A stretch of 64,000 bases of DNA from Bacteroidia bacterium (GTDB lineage Bacteria; Bacteroidota; Bacteroidia; B-17B0; Aurantibacillaceae): the NCBI GenBank assembly GCA_016787785.1, contig JAEUTO010000006.1, positions 434,001-498,000 of the forward strand, written 5' to 3'. Positions 42,635 to 51,243 of this stretch are shown here, piece after piece (position 1 is the first letter of the stretch; each line of letters opens with the position of its first letter). The notes under the pieces are model-generated. The model was not told the DNA's origin. It ran no database searches and saw only the letters and a program-made list of their open reading frames with translations. A program made the position numbers and the translations under genes.

Positions 42635-43558
42635 CTAACCAAACATCGCTTTAACCAGCCTGTTCTCAAGTTTGCAGGCTTTGCAATCAATGGTGTTTAC
42701 GGGATGTTCAGGAATTTCATTTTCAACCCCACAACCCATACAATTAAATTTGCTTTTAATGATATTGGTCTTGTGACATTCTTCGCAATGAACCTTTAAC
42801 GAGTTTTCAGGAACAAACAATTCTGCTTTGCAAAACTGGCAAGGGGTTTTGTTTCCCTCTACTTTTATCGGATCAATATAGTCTGCATCAAAACCAGTTT
42901 GTTTTAAAAATGTTTTTCCGTCTTTTTCATTTAAATACGGCAACCAAATTTGCACAAGGGTTGAGATCTTCATTTTAAGATTCGCGTCATACGGAAATAC
43001 TTTATGCATCAATGCATAGTCAGGATTATCGTAAAATAATTTAAACTCTTCTTTTAAGTAATCTATGTAAGAGTTTATCATTCTAAAAAAACCTTCGCCT
43101 TTTACTTTTGATTGGCCTTTTTCAGTATAATATTCCATATCACTTTGTAAATGTTGTTGCTTTTTTGCTTTTTTTTGATACTCCGGATCAAAAGCAGCAA
43201 TAGTGGCCGAATCGGCGCAAATAGCTAAAAAAGGCTGATAGAAATTATCATCAAAATTTATTGTTGGTGGTAAATATTCAGGGTAAAGGCGGTAATAAAC
43301 ATCCCAGTATTTTACCTGTAACTCGTAATATTCTTTTTTATCTTTTTTAATTAAGCTTTCATTTAATTTACTTTGAAAACTAAGGTTTGCTTTTTGATAT
43401 TTCTCTGCGCGTTTTGGATCAGAGTTCCAGGCTTGCAGGCTCATGGTATAATCCAGGTCTGTAAAGTTACCGCAGTAATCACAAATAATGTAAGGCGATT
43501 TATAAGCGTTTACTTTTGGCGCGCCACAATTGTTACAAGTAAATTTTTTTATCTTCAT
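42635..43558 (-). CDS. Protein with three zinc-ribbon-like Cys clusters
   Basis: A 307-residue soluble protein. An N-terminal ribbon has CNNC (8-11) and CDYC (26-29). A helical middle part (about 40-230) is Tyr- and Lys-rich (YQKANLSFQSKLNESLIKKDKKEYYELQ). Two further ribbons close the protein: CQFC...CEEC and CMGC...CKAC, with six to sixteen residues between the knuckles. No catalytic motif is seen; nucleic-acid or protein binding is plausible. The gene starts 19 bases after ribBA on the same strand and is probably cotranscribed with it. Confidence 0.75.
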   Translation of the reverse strand: MKIKKFTCNNCGAPKVNAYKSPYIICDYCGNFTDLDYTMSLQAWNSDPKRAEKYQKANLSFQSKLNESLIKKDKKEYYELQVKYWDVYYRLYPEYLPPTINFDDNFYQPFLAICADSATIAAFDPEYQKKAKKQQHLQSDMEYYTEKGQSKVKGEGFFRMINSYIDYLKEEFKLFYDNPDYALMHKVFPYDANLKMKISTLVQIWLPYLNEKDGKTFLKQTGFDADYIDPIKVEGNKTPCQFCKAELFVPENSLKVHCEECHKTNIIKSKFNCMGCGVENEIPEHPVNTIDCKACKLENRLVKAMFG

Positions 43559-43577
43559 AACAATCTACTTTTATCAT

Positions 43578-44783
43578 TTAAAACGAGTGACCCATTTTTT
43601 CTTTCTTGGTTTGCAAATATTTTGCGTTATGTGGATTAGATTGAATGATAATAGGAACGTTCTCTACTATCTCTAAACCGTAACCAATAAGGCCCGCGCG
43701 CTTTTTAGGGTTATTGGTAAGCAATTTAATTTTATGTAACCCAAGGTCACGTAAAATTTGTGCACCAATACCGTAATCACGTTCATCCATTTTAAAGCCA
43801 AGTTCAATGTTTGCTTCAACAGTATCTCTACCGTTTTCCTGAAGCTTGTATGCTTTTAATTTATTTAGTAATCCAATGCCGCGACCTTCCTGATTCATAT
43901 ATACAATAACACCCTTGCCGGCTTTCTCAATCATTTCCATAGCGGCATGCAATTGCGGACCACAGTCGCAGCGACAACTTCCAAACACATCGCCCGTAAC
44001 ACAACTCGAGTGCACACGAACTAATACAGCCTCATCTTTTTCCCATTTACCTTTTACCAATGCCATATGCTCCTGACCGTTAGTTTGTACTTTGTAAGCA
44101 ATTAGATCAAAGTCGCCCCAATTAGTTGGCATCTTCACTTCAACAACACGTTCAACAATTGTTTCTTTAGCTAAACGGTAGCTGATAAGGTCTTTTATGG
44201 TAATTATTTTAAGATCAAAACGCGCTGCGATCTTTACAAGGTCAGGCAAGCGAGCCATGCTCCCGTCTTCATTCATGATCTCTACCAACGCACCACAAGG
44301 GTCAAATCCTGCTAAACGTGCAAGATCTATGGTTGCCTCTGTATGACCTGTTCTTCTTAATACGCCGGCTTCTTTTGCTTTTAAAGGAAAAATATGCCCT
44401 GGTCTTCCAAAATCACTTGCTTTTTTTGTAGGATCAATTAATGCTAAAATTGTTTTACTTCTGTCGGACGCAGAGATTCCGGTAGTACAACCAAAACCCA
44501 AAAGATCTATAGAAACGGTAAATGCAGTTTCGTGCGAGCTGGTGTTTGCGCTCACCATCATATCTAATTGCAATTCTTTTGCTTTTTGTTCGGTAATAGC
44601 GGTGCAAATTAATCCACGGCCATGTGTAGCCATAAAATTAATTACCTCGGGTGTTGCATTTGCTGCAGCGGTAATAAAATCTCCTTCGTTCTCACGATCC
44701 TCGTCATCAACAACTATAATAACCTTACCTTTGCGAATGTCCTCTAAGGCTTCGTCAATTGTATTTAATTTAAACTCGCTCAT
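43578..44783 (-). CDS. ribBA: Bifunctional RibBA: DHBP synthase and GTP cyclohydrolase II
   Basis: Catalyses two entry steps of riboflavin synthesis. Residues 1-205 are 3,4-dihydroxy-2-butanone-4-phosphate synthase ([43 protein letters not shown]), and 206-401 are GTP cyclohydrolase II with the zinc-binding [24 protein letters not shown] and LLTNNPKK. Both active sites look complete. The 48-base gap to the divergent Nudix gene leaves no room for an FMN riboswitch. A -7 box (TAAATTTG on the minus strand) lies 9 bases before the start, implying a very short leader. Confidence 0.96.
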   Translation of the reverse strand: MSEFKLNTIDEALEDIRKGKVIIVVDDEDRENEGDFITAAANATPEVINFMATHGRGLICTAITEQKAKELQLDMMVSANTSSHETAFTVSIDLLGFGCTTGISASDRSKTILALIDPTKKASDFGRPGHIFPLKAKEAGVLRRTGHTEATIDLARLAGFDPCGALVEIMNEDGSMARLPDLVKIAARFDLKIITIKDLISYRLAKETIVERVVEVKMPTNWGDFDLIAYKVQTNGQEHMALVKGKWEKDEAVLVRVHSSCVTGDVFGSCRCDCGPQLHAAMEMIEKAGKGVIVYMNQEGRGIGLLNKLKAYKLQENGRDTVEANIELGFKMDERDYGIGAQILRDLGLHKIKLLTNNPKKRAGLIGYGLEIVENVPIIIQSNPHNAKYLQTKKEKMGHSF

Positions 44784-44792
44784 AATGTGTTA

Positions 44793-44800
44793 CAAATTTA
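44793..44800 (-). promoter_or_regulatory. -7 box TAAATTTG of ribBA
   Basis: An exact TAnnTTTG match on the minus strand, 9 bases upstream of the ATG at 44783. No -33 TTG was found at the normal spacing. Confidence 0.5.
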
Positions 44801-44831
44801 CTTAATTTAACCCTTAATTTGCCTAATATAT

Positions 44832-45461
44832 TTGATACAACTTCTAAATAACCTTAAAATAGAACTGCAAAAGCCTTTGCCCGGATGGCCTGCGCAGTAT
44901 GGCATGGCGCATGTTACACGTAACAAGATAGATGTGGCTGATCTTGCAGAAAAACAGTACAGACCAAGTGCTGTAATGGTATTATTTTGTTTGGATGGAG
45001 AAGATAATGTATACATTCCGTTAATTGAGCGGTTCTCTTATAAAGGAGCACATAGCGCTCAGGTGAGTTTTCCGGGAGGCAAATACGAACCAGAGGATGG
45101 CAATTTGCAGAACACGGCTTTACGCGAATGTTTTGAAGAGATCGGTCTGCGGGATGAAGTTGAAGTAATTGGAAAATTGACGCAATTGTATATTCCTGTA
45201 AGTGGTTTTGTAGTTGAGCCTTATGTTGGCTTTTGTAGAATAAAAGATCCAAAGATAATTCCGCACGAAAGAGAGGTAAAGAATGCTTTAAAATTACCAT
45301 TGCACAGATTGATGGATGACAATACGATAGAGCAGGGGACTGTTGACGCAGATGGGCTTAAAATAAAAGCCCCCTACTTTTTGGTAGAGGGCAATAAGGT
45401 TTGGGGTGCAACAGCTATGATACTTAACGAGCTAAAAACGATCTTACGAACTATTTCGTAA
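44832..45461 (+). CDS. Nudix hydrolase of the CoA pyrophosphatase (NudL) type
   Basis: About 209 residues. The Nudix box reads GGKYEPEDGNLQNTALREC then FEEIGL, with the one-residue-longer spacing of the NudL group, preceded by the UPF0035 motif SAQVSFPGG that marks CoA pyrophosphatases; it should cleave CoA to 4'-phosphopantetheine and 3',5'-ADP. The conserved N-terminal LKIELQKPLPGWPAQYGMA requires a start near 44832, where only TTG is available. This TTG lies inside a perfect TAnnTTTG sequence (44827-44834), so the start is uncertain. The 3' end overlaps the convergent gene at 45451 by 11 bases. Confidence 0.85.
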   Translation: MIQLLNNLKIELQKPLPGWPAQYGMAHVTRNKIDVADLAEKQYRPSAVMVLFCLDGEDNVYIPLIERFSYKGAHSAQVSFPGGKYEPEDGNLQNTALRECFEEIGLRDEVEVIGKLTQLYIPVSGFVVEPYVGFCRIKDPKIIPHEREVKNALKLPLHRLMDDNTIEQGTVDADGLKIKAPYFLVEGNKVWGATAMILNELKTILRTIS

Positions 45462-46233
45462 AGTCGGTTAAGGTGTTATCGTAACATAAATAGTATTTTC
45501 CTTTTTTAAGATTATCAATATTTACTTGGTTTCCGTAGCCTTTTTTAACTACATCACCGTAGGCATCAAATACCTCGTAGGCAGTTTCCATACTAAAATC
45601 GATACTTTTACCGCTTTTTGGAATTGCAAAAGATGGTTTTTCAGTTGTAGATTTTAAAGTTACTTCCTGAGAATATTTTGAGAATGAATTTAAACCTTTT
45701 TGTTTTACGCGGTATTTATTTTCGCCGCTGTGCATTGTAACCTGGAAAGAGTACTCATGTGGTTCAGGACTTCCAACACCATCCATTTCGCCAATCGGGA
45801 TCCATTTGTTCCACTTAAACTGTTCGATGATATAAGGTAAAGAACCTGTTTCGTTTTTTGAATTCCATTTTAAAACACCCGTTGGTGAAATGTTCATGGT
45901 TAAAATCTCGAAAGTTGGTTTTGATTTAAGATCTTCTAAGTTCAATACTTTAGGTACGCAGTTGTCTTTATGTACAATCTCAATAACAACTTTTTGACCG
46001 TACTTTAATTGCAAAGCAGCAAGATCGATCTCAAAAGCACTGGAGTTGGTCTCATCAGTGGTGATCTTACCATTTACTTTAATTTCCTGCGCGCAAAAAC
46101 CTACACCATTAACGCCGTAAGCGTTTTGTACAAAAACGTTCTTATTTTGGTATTTTCCCTCAATAACAAGTGTAGCAGCGTCAGCAAGAGCGCCAAAGCC
46201 TAAAAAACAAGCTATAATTAAGGATTTTTTCAT
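45451..46233 (-). CDS. Exported protein of unknown function
   Basis: A 260-residue protein with signal peptide (SLIIACFLGFGALADAA). The first half is a beta-rich domain (TLVIEGKYQNKNVFVQNAYG, GVGFCAQEIKVNGKIT), the second half contains a fibronectin-III-like segment (YIIEQFKWNKWIPIGEMDG, YSFQVTMHSGENKYRVKQKG) and a C-terminal strand set VFDAYGDVVKKGYGNQVNIDNLKKGKYYLCY that resembles the general shape of T9SS tails without matching it fully. Two cysteines (in GFCAQ and DNCVP) may form a disulfide. A good -7 box lies upstream. Confidence 0.75.
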   Translation of the reverse strand: MKKSLIIACFLGFGALADAATLVIEGKYQNKNVFVQNAYGVNGVGFCAQEIKVNGKITTDETNSSAFEIDLAALQLKYGQKVVIEIVHKDNCVPKVLNLEDLKSKPTFEILTMNISPTGVLKWNSKNETGSLPYIIEQFKWNKWIPIGEMDGVGSPEPHEYSFQVTMHSGENKYRVKQKGLNSFSKYSQEVTLKSTTEKPSFAIPKSGKSIDFSMETAYEVFDAYGDVVKKGYGNQVNIDNLKKGKYYLCYDNTLTDFTK

Positions 46234-46258
46234 TTTTCGTATCTACTATTTTTGTAGA

Positions 46259-46266
46259 CAAATATA
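46259..46266 (-). promoter_or_regulatory. -7 box TATATTTG for the gene at 45451-46233
   Basis: An exact TAnnTTTG match on the minus strand, 25 bases upstream of the ATG at 46233; a clear -33 element is not seen. Confidence 0.5.
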
Positions 46267-46285
46267 GCAATTCTATCGATGGTTT

Positions 46286-46477
46286 TTATAGAAATTTCCT
46301 TATTTTAACAATTATATAGAGAATTGTTAAAAAACTTAATATTCCGATAAGAATAAGGTAAGGTTTATTAAAATGCACTTTTGTGGCTTTCCTGTCTTTA
46401 CGGTAGCTCCAGACAAGGTAGACTATAAAAACCACTAAAAAAACGAGGGTAAAAACTATCCTTCCGGTTGTGAACAT
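46286..46477 (-). CDS. Small two-helix membrane protein
   Basis: Sixty-three residues from the internal ATG at 46477: MFTTGRIVFTLVFLVVFI, a basic loop (WSYRKDRKATKVHF), and a second hydrophobic helix LILIGILSFLTILYIIVK. A longer frame upstream to 46579 would overlap the divergent WG-repeat gene and adds an unlikely N-terminus, so the short form is preferred. Similar small membrane proteins beginning MF.TGR occur in Bacteroidota, as far as I recall, with no function assigned. Confidence 0.65.
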   Translation of the reverse strand: MFTTGRIVFTLVFLVVFIVYLVWSYRKDRKATKVHFNKPYLILIGILSFLTILYIIVKIRKFL

Positions 46478-46559
46478 AATTATCAACAAAGGTATGTAAT
46501 AATTTGCTGTTTTTGGCTTGATTGGTCTTAAAATTATAACAAACTTCAAAGCTGCAAAC

Positions 46560-48647
46560 GTGAAGTTAAAGATCAACATAACTCGTACCCTTCTTATTTT
46601 CCTATCTATTTTTAGTCTTTCTAAATTAAATGCCTCTAAAGTTGAGACTGGTTTTAAAGCACTTTCTATATACGATTACTTTAAAGCTAAGAAATTATTC
46701 ACCGGCAATTTTAATTATAAGCATGATCCGTATTCTTCTTATGGGTTGGCGGTAATTTATTCCCGCAACGATAATCCTTTTTTTAATCTAGATTCGGCGT
46801 CAAAATATGCGGCACTGAGTTACAATTTTTTCTTTGTAAAACGCGAGAAGAAAGAATTCTCTCAATTTAAAATTGACAGCGCTTCTATTTTAAATTTGGT
46901 AGATTCTGTTGCCACAAAAGCTTTTCAAAAATTAAAGAAAGAAGCTTCGGCAGAAAAATGCAACAAGTTTTTAAAACAGAATTATTTAGCCAACCAAAAT
47001 TTATTAAGCGAAGTTATTTATTTGCGCGACGAACAGGATTATAATGAGGCTCTGAGATACAATGATAGCAAGCAAACCAAGGAGTTTGTAATTACCCACC
47101 CGCAAAGTTCTTTTGTGCAGGAGGCGTTGTTATTAATTGACAGACAGATCTTTGATGAATCAACCAAAGATAATTCAGATGTGTCGTACATCAATTTTAT
47201 AAAAGTAAATCCAAAAAACATTTTATTGAATTCGGCATACGAAAAATTATTTTCTATCTACAGGGAGCGGTCAGATGTTGGCGGACTTAAGACTTTCGTT
47301 GCTAACTATCCAAAAGCACCACAAAATTTAGAGGCCTGGAAATTATTATTTGCCTTAACGGTAAAATCATTTTCAAATAGTGAGCTTGAGAAATTTTTAG
47401 AAGAGAATCCAAACTTCCCTTTAAAAAATTCTATTTTAAAAGAGTTGGAGTTAAATAACCTGGTGCTTTACCCTTACGAAAAAGATGATCTTTTTGGTTT
47501 TATTGATACAAGTGCTAAAATGATCATTCCTCCTGTATTTGACGCTGTGAGCGGATTTTCAGAAGGCCTCTCCGTAGTTAACAGGAACGACACCGTTTAT
47601 TATATCAACAAAGAAAATACCGATGCCTTTGGACAGATCTTTACGGAGGGCTACACGTTTAATAACGGCATTGCGCCCGTAAAATTTGGTAAACAATGGA
47701 GTTTTATTAATAGACAAGGACAAATCATCTCACAGGTGTACGATGAGATAAACGAGATCTCGGATAATTTTTACACCGTAAAACTAAATGGAAAATTTGG
47801 CGCGCTAAATAATTTTGGGCAGGTAATTTTAGAACCAAAATTTGAAGAGCTGGGCGATTTTAAAAATGGTTTTGCCTATTACCGTTCAGAGAATAAAAGT
47901 GGTTTTGTGTCGAAAGATGGTTATCTGCACAAGCCGGAATTCGACTGGCTTTCGGACTTTGATGCAGACAAGATCGCTATTGTAAAAATCGGAAATGGAT
48001 ACGGTTTAATTAATGCAAGCGGTAAAATAATTTTAGAAGCAAAATACGAGCAGGTTATAAAAGCAAGCAAAGGTGTTTTTATGGTAGTGCTAAATAATTT
48101 ATACGGTTTTTATAATAGTAACGGTTGTTTTTTAAGCGCCGTTGCCTACGATTTTGCAAAAGAAAAACCTGCAGATTTTTATACCAACGGTTTGGTATTT
48201 AAACTCATTAAAAAGAACCAACAGGCGCTGATGGACGCCAATGGCCGCAATAGTATTGATTTTGGCGTATATGATGAAATTAATTTTGCATCAAACGGAT
48301 TGATACGCGTGAAGAATAAAAATAAATACGGTTATGTGGATCGTAAACTAAACCTGGTTATTCCCTATAAATACAGTAAAGCAGGAGATTTTAAAGACAG
48401 CTGTGCTTTGGCGCAGGTAAAAGATAAGTTTGTATTAATTAATTTACAGGGTAAAGAAGTGTTTTCCTCTACTGCCGAAATTCAAAAGATCAGCCCGCAT
48501 TATTACCTCGTGCATAGTGAAAGCGAGCAGTTAATAAACCACAAAGGCGAGCTTATTTTTAGCGATATCAGTAACATTCAGCCGGTAAAAGGCGGTGTTT
48601 TTATAATTACTTTAAACAACGGTACAATAAAATTACTACATGATTAA
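46560..48647 (+). CDS. Exported WG-repeat protein
   Basis: About 695 residues. GTG at 46560 gives a signal peptide (KLKINITRTLLIFLSIFSLSKLNA) and is preferred over a TTG 42 bases upstream. Residues about 35-310 are helical with a TPR-like outer-membrane-lipoprotein flavour (YDYFKAKKLFTGNFNY, FVITHPQSSFVQEALLLI). From about 320 there are WG (KWG-type) repeats, each a short beta unit such as LFGFIDTSAKMIIPPVFDAV, KFGALNNFGQVILEPKFEEL, GYGLINASGKIILEAKYEQV and KYGYVDRKLNLVIPYKYSKA. WG-repeat proteins are common in Bacteroidota and probably mediate surface or periplasmic binding; the ligand is unknown. Confidence 0.85.
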   Translation: MKLKINITRTLLIFLSIFSLSKLNASKVETGFKALSIYDYFKAKKLFTGNFNYKHDPYSSYGLAVIYSRNDNPFFNLDSASKYAALSYNFFFVKREKKEFSQFKIDSASILNLVDSVATKAFQKLKKEASAEKCNKFLKQNYLANQNLLSEVIYLRDEQDYNEALRYNDSKQTKEFVITHPQSSFVQEALLLIDRQIFDESTKDNSDVSYINFIKVNPKNILLNSAYEKLFSIYRERSDVGGLKTFVANYPKAPQNLEAWKLLFALTVKSFSNSELEKFLEENPNFPLKNSILKELELNNLVLYPYEKDDLFGFIDTSAKMIIPPVFDAVSGFSEGLSVVNRNDTVYYINKENTDAFGQIFTEGYTFNNGIAPVKFGKQWSFINRQGQIISQVYDEINEISDNFYTVKLNGKFGALNNFGQVILEPKFEELGDFKNGFAYYRSENKSGFVSKDGYLHKPEFDWLSDFDADKIAIVKIGNGYGLINASGKIILEAKYEQVIKASKGVFMVVLNNLYGFYNSNGCFLSAVAYDFAKEKPADFYTNGLVFKLIKKNQQALMDANGRNSIDFGVYDEINFASNGLIRVKNKNKYGYVDRKLNLVIPYKYSKAGDFKDSCALAQVKDKFVLINLQGKEVFSSTAEIQKISPHYYLVHSESEQLINHKGELIFSDISNIQPVKGGVFIITLNNGTIKLLHD

Positions 48648-48701
48648 AACATTTATTAATTTTAAACTTTCAAGTCGCATTTATAAACTAAACTAAATTA
48701 T

Positions 48702-49775
48702 ATGTCAAAGCCACACAACTTTAGCGCCGGTCCCGGAATTTTACCCGAAGAAGTTTTAAAACAAGCTTCAGAAGCCTGTATCAATTTTGATAATTTAAAT
48801 TTATCGCTGTTAGAAATTTCGCATCGCAGTAAAAATTACGAAAAGGTAATTGACGAATCGCATGCCATTATCAAAGAATTATTTGAGGTGGGTGATGATT
48901 ACGATGTAATGTATTTAGGTGGCGGTGCCAGTTTGCAATTTGCCATGGTGCCTTATAATTTATTAACCGATAAAGGTTATGCAGCATACGTTAACACGGG
49001 CGTGTGGGCCAGCAAAGCTATTAAAGAAGCAAAGATAATAGGTAACACAAAAGTAATTGCAAGCTCAGAAGACAAGAATTTTAATTACATCCCAAAAGGG
49101 TATGAAATTCCAACCGATGCAGATTATTTACACATTACCAGTAACAATACCATTTTTGGAACGCAGTTAAAAGAATTTCCTAAAACCAATATTCCTTTAG
49201 TGTGCGATATGAGCTCTGATATTTTTAGTAGAAAAATAAATGCTAAAGATTTTACGTTGATATACGCCGGTGCACAAAAAAATATGGGTCCTGCGGGTAG
49301 CACAATGGTAATGGTGAAAAAAGGTGCCCTTGGAAAAACAGGACGCAAAATGTTATCGATGCTGGATTACCAGGTACACATTAAAGGTGGCAGTATGTAT
49401 AACACGCCACCAGTATTTCCAATTTATGTAACGCTTTTAACTTTGAGGTGGTTAAAGAAGAACGGGGGAGTAGCCTGGATAGAAAAGATCAATCAACAAA
49501 AAGCAGATCTTTTATATAACGAAATAGATCGCAATACGTTATTTGTTGGTACAACCGCAAAAGAAGATCGTAGTAATATGAATGCTTGTTTCTTAACCAC
49601 CAAACCGGAGTTAGAAGCAGAATTTGATAAACTATGGAAAGACGCTAACATCAGCGGTATTCGTGGACACCGCGACGTGGGCGGTTACCGCGCCTCTATG
49701 TACAATGCTTTACCTTTAGAAAGCGTAAAAGTATTGGTAGATGTAATGAAAGACTTTGAGAAGAAGTTTGCTTAA
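48702..49775 (+). CDS. serC: Phosphoserine aminotransferase
   Basis: Pyridoxal-phosphate enzyme that makes O-phosphoserine from 3-phosphohydroxypyruvate in serine synthesis. The 357 residues contain NFSAGPGILPEEVL, EISHRSKNYEKVI, GGGASLQFAMVP, the PLP lysine in GAQKNMGPAG (Lys193), HIKGGSMYNTPPVFPIY, and the C-terminal GHRDVGGYRASMYNALPLE. serA and serB are not nearby. A repeat of the CCCTCTCTGGAG type follows the stop codon. Confidence 0.96.
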   Translation: MSKPHNFSAGPGILPEEVLKQASEACINFDNLNLSLLEISHRSKNYEKVIDESHAIIKELFEVGDDYDVMYLGGGASLQFAMVPYNLLTDKGYAAYVNTGVWASKAIKEAKIIGNTKVIASSEDKNFNYIPKGYEIPTDADYLHITSNNTIFGTQLKEFPKTNIPLVCDMSSDIFSRKINAKDFTLIYAGAQKNMGPAGSTMVMVKKGALGKTGRKMLSMLDYQVHIKGGSMYNTPPVFPIYVTLLTLRWLKKNGGVAWIEKINQQKADLLYNEIDRNTLFVGTTAKEDRSNMNACFLTTKPELEAEFDKLWKDANISGIRGHRDVGGYRASMYNALPLESVKVLVDVMKDFEKKFA

Positions 49776-49787
49776 TATTGTTGCTTG

Positions 49788-49856
49788 TCCCTCTCTGGAG
49801 GGGGCGGCAAAAGTCTGGTAGACTTTTGAGCGAGCAAGTGGGTTAGCCTTGAGGGA
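49788..49856. repeat. Intergenic repeat abutting the next start codon
   Basis: It begins TGTCCCTCTCTGGAG, as at 23391, contains the hairpin AAAAGTCT-GGT-AGACTTTT and ends CCTTGAGGGA directly before the ATG at 49857. The terminal GAGGGA could act as a ribosome-binding site, although such sites are rare in this phylum. Confidence 0.65.
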
Positions 49857-50171
49857 ATGACAAACACACAAGACATACAAGCAAGAATAAAAACCGACTT
49901 TGGCGCGCAAGCTGAAGAAGTTTTTAATTTGATCAGCACTGCCGCCTCAGGGGGACGTCATTTAAATGACCCAAGACTTATTCGATGTATCATTTTTTTG
50001 GCTGACAAGAATATTGAGAAATTAAAAGTTTGTCTTGAAAGCGCAAAAACCGATCCGCGCGACATTATCATGTGGGCAGAATATATACAGAGCGGACCCG
50101 GAGACCAAACCAAACGAGTGCGCGACTTTAGCAAGACCTTTGAGTTATCAGAGACAGATGTGAGAGAATAA
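49857..50171 (+). CDS. Small helical protein, unrecognised
   Basis: A 104-residue soluble protein: KTDFGAQAEEVFNLISTAASGG, then DPRLIRCIIFLADKNIEKLKVCLESAKTDPRDIIMWAEY, ending KTFELSETDVRE. Helical throughout, with a conserved-looking DPRLIRCI segment. It is preceded by a repeat that ends at its ATG, and followed 12 bases later by a small membrane protein. The composition is that of a real gene; no family is recognised. Confidence 0.65.
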   Translation: MTNTQDIQARIKTDFGAQAEEVFNLISTAASGGRHLNDPRLIRCIIFLADKNIEKLKVCLESAKTDPRDIIMWAEYIQSGPGDQTKRVRDFSKTFELSETDVRE

Positions 50172-50183
50172 AAAAAATTAAAC

Positions 50184-50441
50184 ATGAATAAATACATAGC
50201 CACCCTTGTTTTTTACATAGCATCATTTGTTATTATTTATGTTTTAAACTGGTTAAGTCCCGGTCAGCATGACGGTGGACTTGGCTTTGGAAGTATTGCT
50301 TTAATTTTATTAGTATTTGTTATTATTGCGCTTATGATCATAAGCATTTACAAAGGAATTAAAAAAAGCAAAGACTATTTTATTTTAACAGCCATTCATT
50401 TTTTGGTATTGCTTGGTCTACTAAGTACATTTTTTATGTAG
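50184..50441 (+). CDS. Small membrane protein with three hydrophobic segments
   Basis: An 85-residue protein with membrane segments at about 5-24 (IATLVFYIASFVIIYVLNWL), 36-57 and 66-84, connected by a Gly-rich loop (SPGQHDGGLGFGS) and a basic loop (KGIKKSKD). It is 12 bases downstream of the preceding small gene and likely cotranscribed. No function can be assigned. Confidence 0.65.
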   Translation: MNKYIATLVFYIASFVIIYVLNWLSPGQHDGGLGFGSIALILLVFVIIALMIISIYKGIKKSKDYFILTAIHFLVLLGLLSTFFM

Positions 50442-50475
50442 TTAGAGATAATTTTACTTCGCCTTTTTTCAATTA

Positions 50476-51234
50476 TTATTGAGCCACCATATAAAAATCA
50501 TTATAACCAAGACATTCAAACCTAAAACTTTTATTGCTAAAAGTTTGCGTTGAATATTTTTTTAGAACCAGTCTACAATTTAATTGTTGTCCGGAAGTAA
50601 ATACACTTAAGTCAGTTGGCGTAAAAACTATTTGATTCACCCCTGCATTTACTACTTTACTTACAATTAATGAGGGTGTTGTTGGGCTTGTAGTAATAGT
50701 ACACTGCACTTTATCATGATAGTTAAGATTGTTTAAGGGAATAACAAAATTTGAATTTAAATAGGCAGTGTCGTTTACCAATAGCGCATTAGCACTTGAA
50801 TATGTAGGGAAGGTGTCGGTTACAGAAACCGTAAAAGAAGGTAAAACAGTTGAAGTTAAAACAATGTTCTTTTGCGTTGAATAATCAGGATAAGGAGAAA
50901 AAGTAGTATCAGAATAAATATTAATAATAGTATACTGCAGGATCTTTCCATTTATCGAAACTGTACCTAAATGTGCGGCTTGCCATGTTGCATAATCCGA
51001 AACCGGGGAGCTGTAAAGTTGAACTTTGCATTGATACGGATTTACTGGGTATGAAACAACACCATTATACCAGGTACAATATTTTTCAAGAGGAAAAAAG
51101 CCATAATATGTAGTGGTTGTAGGATTAGTTGTGCTGCTGGTAGTTGATGGAGAGGGCGTTTCTACAGCAGTTTCTTTCTTTTTGCAAGAAAAACAAATTA
51201 CGGTCAATGTAATTGCAAAGATTATATTTTTCAT
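50476..51234 (-). CDS. Lipoprotein, unrecognised
   Basis: A 252-residue protein with a lipoprotein signal (FAITLTVICFSC, Cys17), a Thr/Ser-rich linker (SPSTTSSTTNPTTTT) and a beta-rich mature domain. The C-terminal region (NLNYHDKVQCTITTSP, GQQLNCRLVLKKYS, KSFRFECLGYNDFYMVA) carries several cysteines. It starts 9 bases after the T9SS cargo gene at 51244 and is probably in its transcript. No family is recognised. Confidence 0.7.
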   Translation of the reverse strand: MKNIIFAITLTVICFSCKKKETAVETPSPSTTSSTTNPTTTTYYGFFPLEKYCTWYNGVVSYPVNPYQCKVQLYSSPVSDYATWQAAHLGTVSINGKILQYTIINIYSDTTFSPYPDYSTQKNIVLTSTVLPSFTVSVTDTFPTYSSANALLVNDTAYLNSNFVIPLNNLNYHDKVQCTITTSPTTPSLIVSKVVNAGVNQIVFTPTDLSVFTSGQQLNCRLVLKKYSTQTFSNKSFRFECLGYNDFYMVAQ

Positions 51235-51243
51235 ATTACAATT

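Noticed and set aside
45370-45392. Hairpin GCCCCCTAC...GGTAGAGGGC as a terminator
   Set aside because: It lies within the Nudix coding region and lacks a T-run.
46477-46579. Longer N-terminus of the small membrane protein and of the divergent WG-repeat gene
   Set aside because: The extended frames overlap each other; later starts at 46477 and 46560 give clean membrane and signal segments.
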